Assembly: GCF_023630255.1 (NCBI RefSeq)
Contig: NZ_JALPRS010000002.1
Location: 605,144-669,143, forward strand
DNA length: 64,000 nt
Direction: 5' to 3'
DNA from: Pontibacter deserti
GTDB lineage: Bacteria > Bacteroidota > Bacteroidia > Cytophagales > Hymenobacteraceae
Part shown: in pieces, positions 10,359-18,986 of the stretch
Position numbering within the stretch: the stretch's first letter is position 1
How the letters are laid out: each line of letters opens with the position of its first letter
Translations under genes and position numbers: made by a program
The notes under the pieces: generated by a model
What the model saw: the letters and a program-made list of their open reading frames with translations, nothing else
Told to the model about the DNA's origin: nothing
Databases searched by the model: none

Positions 10359-11426
10359 ATGATTACGATCGCTATAGGTTTATCTATCCTTCTGCTTTTA
10401 GTAGTTCTATTCCTTCTTTTCAGGATTGGAACACTGGCATCTATTTTCAGAGGTTCATCTCAGAGGGCAGCAGGAACAACTAAAACAAGTAATAAAGTGA
10501 ATAGTACGCTGATGCTGCTATTCCTGATTATAGGCGGTATAGCTTTTGCCTGGTCTTTTTCTGCATCATGGGATGAAATGAACCAGCCTTTGGCTTCCGT
10601 GCACGGTGAATGGACAGACAGCTTGTTCTGGACAACAATGATCATCATTGGAATCGTGTTTGTTATCACCCAAATCTTATTATTCTGGTATTCTTATAAG
10701 TATCAGCATAAAGATGAGAAGCGTGCTTATTATTATCCTCACAATAACAAACTAGAGGTAGTATGGACTATGATACCTGCAGTAGTTATGGCCGTTTTGG
10801 TTTTTGCAGGCTGGAAAACATGGTCTACTATCACAAGTGCTGCTCCTGCTGATGCTGTTGTGGTTGAAGTTATGGGTAAGCAGTTCAACTGGATGGTAAG
10901 ATATCCTGGTGCTGATGGTAAGTTAGGTATTACTAAGACTTCGTTGATAGACGCTACTAATGAATTTGGTATAGATTTCTCTGACCCTAATTCTAAAGAC
11001 GATATAGTAAACCCGCTGGAACTTCATATTCCTAAAGGGAAGCCAGTATTATTTAAAATCCGCTCAAGAGATGTAATCCACAGTGTGTTCCTGCCTCATT
11101 TCCGTCAGAAGATGGATGCGGTACCAGGAATGCCTACAAAGTTCTGGTTTGTGCCTACTAAAACGACATATGAAATGCAAAGCGAAACAGGCAATCCGGA
11201 ATTTAAGTATGAGTTGGCTTGTACTGAGATTTGCGGACGTGGTCACTTTGCAATGCGTTATGTAGTAGTTGTAGACGAGCCGGAAGATTATGAAGCATGG
11301 TTAGCCGAGCAGAAGTCATTTGCATCACAAAATCCGGATGTAATAGCTAAATTCCAGCCGACTGCAGCAAAACAGCCTGCAACACAGATGGAAGCTGCAG
11401 CAGAGGTAGAGAAAACAGAATTATAG
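10359..11426 (+). CDS. coxB: Cytochrome c oxidase subunit II
   Basis: The 355-residue protein contains the CuA site: H241, then C288, E290, C292, H296 and M299 in C-T-E-I-C-G-R-G-H-F-A-M. Four hydrophobic segments precede the periplasmic cupredoxin domain (about 1-28, 48-68, 88-112, 130-154), two more than the classical subunit II. There is no CxxCH, so this is an aa3 rather than caa3 type subunit. It accepts electrons from cytochrome c domains and passes them to subunit I. Its placement directly after actF supports a functional link to ACIII. Confidence 0.96.
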   Translation: MITIAIGLSILLLLVVLFLLFRIGTLASIFRGSSQRAAGTTKTSNKVNSTLMLLFLIIGGIAFAWSFSASWDEMNQPLASVHGEWTDSLFWTTMIIIGIVFVITQILLFWYSYKYQHKDEKRAYYYPHNNKLEVVWTMIPAVVMAVLVFAGWKTWSTITSAAPADAVVVEVMGKQFNWMVRYPGADGKLGITKTSLIDATNEFGIDFSDPNSKDDIVNPLELHIPKGKPVLFKIRSRDVIHSVFLPHFRQKMDAVPGMPTKFWFVPTKTTYEMQSETGNPEFKYELACTEICGRGHFAMRYVVVVDEPEDYEAWLAEQKSFASQNPDVIAKFQPTAAKQPATQMEAAAEVEKTEL

Positions 11427-11445
11427 CATTTTAAATACTAAGAGA

Positions 11446-13278
11446 ATGTCTAGTACAGATATCGCTATCAACCAATCTGATTTACATCATGGTCATCACG
11501 ATGAGCATGATCATCATCACGATCAGAACTTTTTTGAAAAATACATTTTTAGCCAGGACCATAAAGTAATTGCCAAGCAGTTCCTTTTCACTGGTATAGC
11601 ATGGGCATTTATCGGAGGTTTCCTTTCGGTTCTGTTCCGTTTGCAGCTAGGCTGGCCAGAAGCTACTTTCACATTCCTGGAGCCTATACTTGGAGGCTGG
11701 GTACAGAATGGTAAACTAGATCCGGAGTTTTATCTGGCTCTTGTTACCATGCACGGTACTATAATGGTATTCTTTGTGCTTACTGCCGGTTTGAGTGGTA
11801 CATTCAGTAACTTCCTGATTCCGCTTCAGATCGGTGCCCGTGATATGGCATCTGGTTTTATGAACATGCTTTCTTACTGGATCTTCTTCCTTTCAAGCGT
11901 AGTAATGTTCACATCTCTGTTTATAGAAACAGGTCCTGCAGGTGGTGGTTGGACAGTTTATCCTCCACTGAGTGCATTACCACAGGCTATATCAGGTTCT
12001 GGCTTAGGTATGACATTATGGTTAGTAAGTATGGCATTGTTTATTGTGTCTACTTTATTAGGTGGTATTAACTATATCACAACCATTATCAACCTGAGAA
12101 CTAGAGGAATGTCGATGACAAAGCTCCCACTTACAATATGGGCGTTTTTCCTGACTGCTATACTTGGTTTATTATCATTCCCTGTATTATTCTCAGCAGC
12201 ATTACTTTTGATCTTTGACCGTAGCTTTGGTACCAGCTTCTACTTATCTGATATCTATATAGCCGGACAAGCTTTATCGAACACAGGTGGTAGCCCAATC
12301 TTATTCCAGCACTTATTCTGGTTCTTAGGTCACCCAGAGGTATATATTGTAATTCTTCCTGCATTTGGTATCGTTTCAGAAGTTATTGCTACCAACTCAC
12401 GAAAGCCTATCTTCGGTTACCGTGCCATGATCGGTTCCATGTTAGGTATTTCTGTACTATCGTTTGTAGTATGGGCGCACCACATGTTCGTAACTGGTAT
12501 GAACCCATTCTTAGGTTCAGTATTCATGTTCCTGACATTGATCATTGCTGTACCTTCGGCTGTGAAGGTATTTAACTGGTTAGCTACATTATGGAGAGGT
12601 AACATCCGTTTCACAGCAGCTATGTTGTTTGCTGTAGGATTTGTGTCGCTATTCATTTCAGGTGGTCTGACAGGTATCATCCTTGGTAACTCTGCACTTG
12701 ATATTCAATTACACGATACATACTTTGTAGTTGCTCACTTCCACCTTGTAATGGGTGCTGCTGCGTTCTTCGGTATGTTTACAGGTGTTTACCACTGGTT
12801 CCCTAAGATGTTCGGACGCATGATGGATGAGAAGCTAGGATTTGTGCACTTTTGGTTGACTTTTATTGCCGTATACCTGGTATTTATGCCTATGCACTAT
12901 ATCGGTATAGCAGGTTTCCCAAGAAGATACTATAACTGGACAGGCTTTGAAGCATTCAACATGTTTACTGACCTGAATACCTTTATCAGCCTTGCAGCTA
13001 TCCTAGGATTCGGTGCTCAGTTTATATTCCTGTTCAACTTTATCTTCAGCATCTTTAAAGGACGCAGAGCAACAGAAAACCCTTGGCACTCAAATACATT
13101 AGAGTGGACTACACCGGTGCTTCCAGGACATGGTAACTGGCCAGGAGAGATTCCAACTGTTTACAGATGGCCATACGATTATAGCAAACCAGGTGCTGCT
13201 GAAGACTTTATTCCGCAGAACGTGCCTTTCTCTCAGACGCAGACATCTAATCTGCCACAGGAGCGAGTACTAGAGTAA
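11446..13278 (+). CDS. coxA: Cytochrome c oxidase subunit I
   Basis: The 610-residue protein has about 12 membrane helices and the heme-copper oxidase motifs W-F-L-G-H-P-E-V-Y (H296 and Y300 area, CuB ligand with Tyr cross-link), W-A-H-H-M-F (CuB) and V-V-A-H-F-H-L-V-M-G (heme a3 and heme a ligands). It is the catalytic, proton-pumping subunit that reduces oxygen to water. The N-terminus holds a striking His/Asp/Glu cluster (about residues 10-26), possibly metal-binding on the cytosolic side. Confidence 0.97.
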   Translation: MSSTDIAINQSDLHHGHHDEHDHHHDQNFFEKYIFSQDHKVIAKQFLFTGIAWAFIGGFLSVLFRLQLGWPEATFTFLEPILGGWVQNGKLDPEFYLALVTMHGTIMVFFVLTAGLSGTFSNFLIPLQIGARDMASGFMNMLSYWIFFLSSVVMFTSLFIETGPAGGGWTVYPPLSALPQAISGSGLGMTLWLVSMALFIVSTLLGGINYITTIINLRTRGMSMTKLPLTIWAFFLTAILGLLSFPVLFSAALLLIFDRSFGTSFYLSDIYIAGQALSNTGGSPILFQHLFWFLGHPEVYIVILPAFGIVSEVIATNSRKPIFGYRAMIGSMLGISVLSFVVWAHHMFVTGMNPFLGSVFMFLTLIIAVPSAVKVFNWLATLWRGNIRFTAAMLFAVGFVSLFISGGLTGIILGNSALDIQLHDTYFVVAHFHLVMGAAAFFGMFTGVYHWFPKMFGRMMDEKLGFVHFWLTFIAVYLVFMPMHYIGIAGFPRRYYNWTGFEAFNMFTDLNTFISLAAILGFGAQFIFLFNFIFSIFKGRRATENPWHSNTLEWTTPVLPGHGNWPGEIPTVYRWPYDYSKPGAAEDFIPQNVPFSQTQTSNLPQERVLE

Positions 13279-13286
13279 TTTCATTC

Positions 13287-14360
13287 ATGGTTAACATATC
13301 TTCTAAGACAAAGAAGTTTAGAAGAATAGGAATTCTTACAGTTATTGCTGTATACTTTCTAATCTTAGTTGGAGGAATCGTAAGAAGTACTGGTTCAGGA
13401 ATGGGGTGTCCAGACTGGCCAAAGTGCTTCGGCAGTTGGGTTCCTCCAACTAATGTTAACCAATTACCAGAAGATTACCTGGAAATATATAAGCAGAAGC
13501 GAATCGAGAAGAACCAGAAGCTGGCTGGATATTTAGACAAAGCAGGTTTTGAGGAGATTGCATCTTATATCTTTTCACACCCAAGCCAATACATCGAAAC
13601 AGGTTTCAATCCAACCAAAACTTGGATAGAATATGTGAACAGGCTGGTAGGAGTTGCCATAGGCATTCTGATTTTCCTTACACTACTATATTCAGTTCCC
13701 TTTCTTAAATCTGATCCTACTGTTTTCTACTTATCATTAATCAGTTTTATACTTGTAGGTATAGAAGGGTGGCTGGGCTCTATTGTTGTTTCCACAAACC
13801 TATTGCCTGTAACTATAACAATACACATGGCTTTGGCCCTTGTGATAGTAGGTTTGTTGCAATATGCAGTAGTAAGAGTAAAGGAAAGGGAGAGTGAAAA
13901 AAGCTTACTTTATAATAGTGTATTGAATCTGTTTATCTGGATAGTACTGCTGACAACATTTGGACAGATACTGCTGGGAACACAGATAAGGGAGGAAATC
14001 GATCAAATTGCCTATACTTTAGGGGAGGCTCAACGAGATAAATGGATTGAAAACCTAGGAATAGATTTTTATATCCACCGATCTTTCTCGATAGTTATAG
14101 TTTTATTGCATGCATATCTGGCTTATAAGCTTTATAAGTTAAAAGATAAGCAAATTACATTTTGGACAAATGCAATGCTGGTGATTGTTTCAGCAGAAAT
14201 AGTATTTGGTATCATAATAAGTTACTTTGCAATACCACCTGTTTTGCAACCTCTACACTTAACATTTGCAGCTTTGCTTTTTGGGGTGCAGTTCATGATT
14301 TTGATTGTTTATTATTACGCCTCTAAAAAGGCAATTAAAAAGCCAGTAGCTATAGTTTAG
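13287..14360 (+). CDS. ctaA: Heme A synthase (COX15/CtaA)
   Basis: The 357-residue membrane protein has about eight helices. The first periplasmic loop has G-C-P-D-W-P-K-C-F-G, the conserved Cys pair of COX15/CtaA, and later helices carry conserved His residues in T-I-H-M-A and Y-I-H-R-S. It oxidises heme O to heme A for subunit I. It follows coxA by eight bases and precedes heme O synthase, so the two cofactor enzymes are made together with the oxidase. Confidence 0.93.
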   Translation: MVNISSKTKKFRRIGILTVIAVYFLILVGGIVRSTGSGMGCPDWPKCFGSWVPPTNVNQLPEDYLEIYKQKRIEKNQKLAGYLDKAGFEEIASYIFSHPSQYIETGFNPTKTWIEYVNRLVGVAIGILIFLTLLYSVPFLKSDPTVFYLSLISFILVGIEGWLGSIVVSTNLLPVTITIHMALALVIVGLLQYAVVRVKERESEKSLLYNSVLNLFIWIVLLTTFGQILLGTQIREEIDQIAYTLGEAQRDKWIENLGIDFYIHRSFSIVIVLLHAYLAYKLYKLKDKQITFWTNAMLVIVSAEIVFGIIISYFAIPPVLQPLHLTFAALLFGVQFMILIVYYYASKKAIKKPVAIV

Positions 14361-14362
14361 TG

Positions 14363-15265
14363 ATGTTGATAGAAGAGAAGAAAGCGCTACTGCCAGATAT
14401 AAATATGGGACTTAAAGCCTCAGCATATTTCAAACTACTGAAGTTCAGGCTAAGCTTTACAGTTGCCTTTTCCAGTGCTATAGGATTTATACTTGGCAGG
14501 CCGGTAGCATCTTACTGGGAAATAGCATTGGTGATGATTGGTGGATTACTGGTAACGGGATCTGCGAATATCATTAACCAGATCATAGAGAAGGATTACG
14601 ATAAGCTAATGAAGCGAACAGCTAAGCGTCCTTTACCAACAGGTACGGTAAGTATAGCTGAAGCTATTGCAGTATGTGTCATAACAGGGTTGGCTGGGTT
14701 GTGTATTCTAGGATATACCTTCAATCTGTTAACAGCAGCTTTTTCGTTGCTTTCGCTTATACTTTATGGGTTTGTATATACCCCTTTAAAACGTATTAGC
14801 CCGATATGTGTATTTGTGGGGGCTATACCTGGTGCAATGCCGCCTTTGATAGGTTGGGTAGCTGCAACAGGTGTACTTGGTGTTGAAGCGTGGATACTTT
14901 TCGGTATTCAGTTTATCTGGCAGTTTCCACATTTCTGGGCAATTGCATGGGTGCTGGATGATGATTACAAAAAAGCAGGATTTAAAATGCTGCCTATGGC
15001 TGGTGGTAAAAACCTGAAAACTGCTTTCCAGATAATGATCTATACTTTGGTACTGATCCCGTTAAGCTTATTGCCACTACAGTTTGGTATGACAGGTACA
15101 ACGTCAGCACTAATTGCTGTAGTTTGTGGGGTACTGTTTCTGGCACAAACATTTTACCTTATGCGCACCTGCTCTAAAAAGGCTGCCATGAATATCATGT
15201 TTGGTTCATTTTTATATTTACCGATCGTTCAGATCGCATTTGTTTTAGATAAAGTAAACCTATAG
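14363..15265 (+). CDS. ctaB: Heme O synthase (protoheme IX farnesyltransferase)
   Basis: The 300-residue UbiA-type prenyltransferase has about nine helices. The Asp-rich motif in N-Q-I-I-E-K-D-Y-D and R-P-L-P-T-G is typical of CtaB/CyoE. It adds a farnesyl group to heme B to give heme O, the substrate of CtaA. Start: ATG at 14363, directly after the ctaA stop (TAGTG ATG); a GTG three bases earlier is possible. Confidence 0.94.
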   Translation: MLIEEKKALLPDINMGLKASAYFKLLKFRLSFTVAFSSAIGFILGRPVASYWEIALVMIGGLLVTGSANIINQIIEKDYDKLMKRTAKRPLPTGTVSIAEAIAVCVITGLAGLCILGYTFNLLTAAFSLLSLILYGFVYTPLKRISPICVFVGAIPGAMPPLIGWVAATGVLGVEAWILFGIQFIWQFPHFWAIAWVLDDDYKKAGFKMLPMAGGKNLKTAFQIMIYTLVLIPLSLLPLQFGMTGTTSALIAVVCGVLFLAQTFYLMRTCSKKAAMNIMFGSFLYLPIVQIAFVLDKVNL

Positions 15266-15267
15266 TT

Positions 15268-15846
15268 ATGGTTGCGAATATAGATAACGAAACTACAGGC
15301 GGAGTACATCCGCTGAAATTTACTCTCTGGCTGATCATTATCAGTATCCTGATGATGTTTGGCGCTTTTACGAGTGCATACATCGTGAGAAGAGAAGAAG
15401 GGAACTGGCTGGAGTTCGACCTGCCTAGCATGTTTGTGATCAACACTGTGATCATCTTGTTAAGCAGCGTTACCATGCAATGGGCATACTTTGCAGCCAA
15501 GAAGAATAACCTGAACCTGGTAAAGATTATGGTATTACTTACTATGGGATTAGGTGCAGCTTTCCTTTACGGTCAGCTTAACGCATGGGGCGACCTGGTA
15601 CAGAATAACATATACTTTGGTGGTGCAGACAGCAACCCGGCAGGCTCATTTCTGTATGTACTTACTGGTGTCCACGGTTTTCACCTTATTACCGGACTTA
15701 TATTTTTATTAATGGTACTGATAGCCAGTCTTCAATATAAAGTGCATTCAAAAAATATGCTGCGTATACAGTTATGTACTACATACTGGCATTTTTTAGG
15801 AGGACTTTGGCTATATTTGTACTTCTTTTTACAGGTAAATCACTAA
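15268..15846 (+). CDS. Cytochrome c oxidase subunit III, first copy
   Basis: The 192-residue protein has five predicted helices and the subunit III features G-A-F-T-S-A-Y-I-V-R near residue 31, G-V-H-G-F-H-L-I-T-G and the C-terminal Y-W-H-F-L-G-G-L-W. It starts two bases after ctaB. This shorter, five-helix subunit III is distinct from the next but one gene product; both belong to the heme-copper oxidase subunit III family. It stabilises subunit I. Confidence 0.92.
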   Translation: MVANIDNETTGGVHPLKFTLWLIIISILMMFGAFTSAYIVRREEGNWLEFDLPSMFVINTVIILLSSVTMQWAYFAAKKNNLNLVKIMVLLTMGLGAAFLYGQLNAWGDLVQNNIYFGGADSNPAGSFLYVLTGVHGFHLITGLIFLLMVLIASLQYKVHSKNMLRIQLCTTYWHFLGGLWLYLYFFLQVNH

Positions 15847-15866
15847 ACACGTTTTATACATAAACT

Positions 15867-16613
15867 ATGTCTACTTCAACTACGCTGGAAGCACCTAACA
15901 CAGGTACATGGGACGGTGGTAATGAACCAATGAAAGCGAGCTATGGAAAACTCATGATGTGGTTTTTCCTGCTTTCTGATGCGTTCACATTTGGAGCTTT
16001 CCTAATTGTTTACGGATTATCTCGCCATAAGCATTTGCCTTATACAGGCGAACCGGAAGCGTTCACTTTCTCTACAGAATGGTGGCCGATACCAGAAAAG
16101 GTATTTAATGCTTTCCCTGGATTACATGGTGTTGATCTTCCGCTTGCATTCGTGGCATTGATGACCATGATCCTGATCTTAAGTTCTGTTACCATGGTAC
16201 TTGCCGTAGAAGCAGGACACAGAATGGATAAAAATGATGTGCAGAAGTGGTTGCTTTGGACTATCCTTTTTGGTGCGACTTTCCTTGGTTGCCAGGCGTG
16301 GGAGTGGACTCACTTTATAACAGGTGATGATACTGGTATGCTGTTAGCAGATGGTACTCGCGTATTTGGTGCTAACTTAACATTAAACCAGTACGGCCCG
16401 CCATTGTTTGCTGACCTGTTCTTCTTTATAACAGGTTTCCACGGTACGCACGTATTATCAGGTGTAGTATTATTGATCATGATCTTCATTAATACTGTAA
16501 ATGGTGTTTACCATAAGCGCGGACACTACGAAATGGTTGAAAAAGTTGGTCTTTACTGGCACTTTGTAGACCTTGTGTGGGTATTCGTGTTCACATTCTT
16601 CTACCTGATCTAA
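15867..16613 (+). CDS. coxC: Cytochrome c oxidase subunit III, second copy
   Basis: The 248-residue protein is a second heme-copper oxidase subunit III. Recognisable parts are K-L-M-M-W-F-F-L-L-S-D-A-F-T-F-G, Q-A-W-E-W and F-H-G-T-H-V-L-S-G, and it ends Y-W-H-F-V-D-L-V-W-V. It is longer than the first copy and has an extra loop around residues 50-75. Two neighbouring subunit III genes are common in Bacteroidota aa3 operons and probably give one subunit each or a split function. Confidence 0.93.
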   Translation: MSTSTTLEAPNTGTWDGGNEPMKASYGKLMMWFFLLSDAFTFGAFLIVYGLSRHKHLPYTGEPEAFTFSTEWWPIPEKVFNAFPGLHGVDLPLAFVALMTMILILSSVTMVLAVEAGHRMDKNDVQKWLLWTILFGATFLGCQAWEWTHFITGDDTGMLLADGTRVFGANLTLNQYGPPLFADLFFFITGFHGTHVLSGVVLLIMIFINTVNGVYHKRGHYEMVEKVGLYWHFVDLVWVFVFTFFYLI

Positions 16614-16686
16614 TAGAACAAAGTATAAACTACGACCTGAAGTAGTATTTGAAAGGAAGAAAACTCAGGTATAAATGTTATAAAAA

Positions 16687-17028
16687 ATGGCAACGCATCA
16701 CGATCACGATTATAATACAACCGGAGAAATTCCGAAGCCGCAGACCAAAGCTATCTGGAGAACTTTTATCATTCTGGTAGGTTTAACTGCAGTAGAATTC
16801 CTTTTTGCGTTCACTATGGATGCAGGAACACTACGAAATGCAATCTTCATTATACTTACTATCTTCAAAGCTTTCTACATTGTAGGGGAGTTTATGCACT
16901 TAAAGCATGAGACAAAAGCTTTGATCTGGTCTGTACTTATACCTATGGCACTGGTAGCCTGGTTAATGGTAGCCCTGATTGCAGAAGGAAGCTATTACTT
17001 CGAGTCGGTAACGAACTATTTCAAATAA
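16687..17028 (+). CDS. Cytochrome c oxidase subunit IV, prokaryotic type
   Basis: The 113-residue protein has a His/Asp-rich N-terminus (H-H-D-H-D) and three hydrophobic helices (about 25-45, 50-75, 80-103). The middle part with F-K-A-F-Y-I-V-G-E-F-M-H-L-K-H-E matches the prokaryotic cytochrome c oxidase subunit IV family (COX4_pro). It is a small structural subunit of the aa3 oxidase. Confidence 0.88.
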   Translation: MATHHDHDYNTTGEIPKPQTKAIWRTFIILVGLTAVEFLFAFTMDAGTLRNAIFIILTIFKAFYIVGEFMHLKHETKALIWSVLIPMALVAWLMVALIAEGSYYFESVTNYFK

Positions 17029-17038
17029 AAAGTACTGA

Positions 17039-17707
17039 ATGACTAAGTTAAAGGCACTAATATTAGGACTCCTACTATTAGTGCCTATTTTCGTTTTTAT
17101 ATTTATCTATACTTTCGGTGAGCATCATTTCACGCTGAGATCATACTTCCCGAAACTTGATGATAAAGGTGAGGTACTACGAGATGCAAAAGGTGATACA
17201 CTTTTTAACTCTGTACCAGAATTTAACTTGATTGACCAAAGCGCTACAAGTTTTTCTCAGGAAGACCTGAAGGGCAAAATCTATATAGCTAGTTTCTTTT
17301 TTACAGATTGCCCTGACATGTGTAAGAAGATGAATGCACAACTGGTTCGGGTGCAGGAAGCTTATCAGAACAATCCAACTATACAGCTTGTTTCTATCTC
17401 AGTTAAGCCGGAAGAGGATTCAGCCAGTGTGTTAAGCAAGTATGCAGAAGCTTATAAAGCAGATACCACACAATGGCACTTCCTGACAGGTAAGCGAGAA
17501 GAAATTTATAAGCTAGCACAAGAGGGCTTCCATTTGCCACTACAGAAAACAGGAGGAGCAGAAGGCTTTATACACAATGATAGCTTTATGCTGGTTGATA
17601 AAGAACAAAAAGTAAGAGGCGTATATAAAGGGACAGATCCTGCTGAAGTTGATCGCATGATTTTAGAAATTAATGTTTTACTCGATGAGTACAGTAAAAG
17701 TAGATAA
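17039..17707 (+). CDS. SCO1/SenC family copper chaperone
   Basis: The 222-residue protein has an N-terminal membrane anchor (about 5-25) and a thioredoxin-like domain. The copper site is C-P-D-M-C (Cx3C), with the distal His in F-I-H-N-D-S-F. SCO proteins deliver copper to or reduce the CuA site of subunit II. Its location in the oxidase operon fits that role. It overlaps the next gene by about 20 bases. Confidence 0.94.
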   Translation: MTKLKALILGLLLLVPIFVFIFIYTFGEHHFTLRSYFPKLDDKGEVLRDAKGDTLFNSVPEFNLIDQSATSFSQEDLKGKIYIASFFFTDCPDMCKKMNAQLVRVQEAYQNNPTIQLVSISVKPEEDSASVLSKYAEAYKADTTQWHFLTGKREEIYKLAQEGFHLPLQKTGGAEGFIHNDSFMLVDKEQKVRGVYKGTDPAEVDRMILEINVLLDEYSKSR

Positions 17708-18242
17708 TACCACCACTGCCCGAGATAAGAAAATGATGTTTCTGATAGCCGTGCTATCAGTAATTATACCTCTGGCAGTAGCAGCGCTTTTCTTTTTAGA
17801 TAAATCTACGGCCAATGCTGCTGTTGATGTATCTTTTCAGCCACCATTGCATGCTATACTTAACTCTTTAACAGCGATTGCCTTAGTTGTAGGTTATATC
17901 AACATTAAGAAGCAGAATGTAAAGGTACATCGTGCTGCTATGTTAACAGCATTTGGGTTATCGGCCATATTTCTAGTCTCTTATGTAACGTACCATTTTT
18001 TAGGGGAAAGAACGATCTATGGCGGGGATGGTGTACTGAAGTATATCTATTACTTTGTACTGTTAACGCATATAGTATTGGCAGTAGTAATTGTGCCGCT
18101 GGTATTATTATCGGTATACTTTGGTATTACCAATCAGCTTTCGCGTCATCGCCGTATTTCCAGATGGACATTCCCGATATGGCTGTATGTGGCCATAACA
18201 GGTGTATTAGTGTATCTACTTATTTCACCGTACTACAGCTGA
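17685..18242 (+). CDS. DUF420 membrane protein
   Basis: The 185-residue protein has about five helices and the DUF420 features, with H-A-I-L-N-S near residue 46, V-H-R-A-A-M-L-T-A-F and L-L-T-H-I-V-L-A. DUF420 genes regularly sit next to SCO or oxidase genes and are related to the CtaM group needed for oxidase assembly. The ATG at 17685 or 17673 can be the start; both overlap the end of the SCO gene. An assembly role is inferred from context. Confidence 0.87.
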   Translation: MSTVKVDNTTTARDKKMMFLIAVLSVIIPLAVAALFFLDKSTANAAVDVSFQPPLHAILNSLTAIALVVGYINIKKQNVKVHRAAMLTAFGLSAIFLVSYVTYHFLGERTIYGGDGVLKYIYYFVLLTHIVLAVVIVPLVLLSVYFGITNQLSRHRRISRWTFPIWLYVAITGVLVYLLISPYYS

Positions 18243-18274
18243 GTTACGTAAGATAGATTAACAATTTGAGTCTT

Positions 18275-18550
18275 ATGATTACCCCTATAAAAAAAGTGCT
18301 TCTTGTTTTTAGCCTGGTGTTAGGCTTGATGCTTATTACAGCTACGCAAGGTTATAGTCAGTGCGCCATGTGCCGTGCAACTGTAGAATCTAATGTAGGA
18401 ACAGGCAGTAAAGAACCTGAGTCTGAAGTTGGTTCCGGATTAAACACCGGTATCTTATACCTGATGGTGATCCCTTATATCCTGATAGGTACGGTTGGAT
18501 TTCTATGGTATAAGAGCAACAAGAAAAAAAAGAATGGCAGCACCATCTAA
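18275..18550 (+). CDS. Small exported membrane protein with C-A-M-C motif, unknown function
   Basis: The 91-residue protein has a signal-like first helix (about 8-25), then S-Q-C-A-M-C-R-A-T-V-E-S-N, a short polar stretch and one C-terminal helix (about 62-80) with a lysine-rich end. If exported, the CxxC pair would face the periplasm. I recognise it only as a type of small protein found beside oxidase genes in Bacteroidota; no function is established. Position between DUF420 and DUF983 at the operon end suggests a copper, heme or disulfide step in oxidase assembly (inference). ATG at 18275 is preferred over TTG at 18266. Confidence 0.75.
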   Translation: MITPIKKVLLVFSLVLGLMLITATQGYSQCAMCRATVESNVGTGSKEPESEVGSGLNTGILYLMVIPYILIGTVGFLWYKSNKKKKNGSTI

Positions 18551-18920
18551 AGCTGAAGCCATTATTAACTGCCTTTGCCCACGTTGCCGTCAAGGAAAAG
18601 TCTTTACGCATCCGGCCTATAACCTGCGTAAGTTTGATAGCATGTATGAAGACTGCCCGGTCTGCGGCCTTCATTATGAAGTAGAAGTAGGTTTGTTCTA
18701 TGGGGCAATGTATATCAGTTATGGCTTCTCCGTTGGGATAGTGTTGTTGGTGGGCATACTGCTCTACAACTTTGCAGGAGATCCGCCAACTTGGGTTTAC
18801 ATTACAACAGTTGCCGGTATAGTAATAATTGCCGCGCCTTTGCTTTTCCGGTATTCCCGTATATTAATGCTGCATTTCTTTTCCGGAATTAACTATAATC
18901 CAACCTATAACAAAGTATAA
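18534..18920 (+). CDS. DUF983 membrane protein
   Basis: The 128-residue protein has an N-terminal zinc-ribbon-like part, C-L-C-P-R-C-R-Q-G-K-V-F, then C-P-V-C-G-L-H-Y, and two membrane helices (about 58-80 and 88-108). These Cys pairs define DUF983. It overlaps the preceding gene by 17 bases in another frame; the ATG at 18534 is the natural start. DUF983 genes often accompany oxidase operons, but the role is unknown. It is the last gene of the 2-19 kb operon. Confidence 0.88.
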   Translation: MAAPSKAEAIINCLCPRCRQGKVFTHPAYNLRKFDSMYEDCPVCGLHYEVEVGLFYGAMYISYGFSVGIVLLVGILLYNFAGDPPTWVYITTVAGIVIIAAPLLFRYSRILMLHFFSGINYNPTYNKV

Positions 18921-18986
18921 ATCTATACTGAATCAATAGGGCTTATCCTGCGTTTTAGTTAAATTCGTGGGATAAACTGTTAAAAC

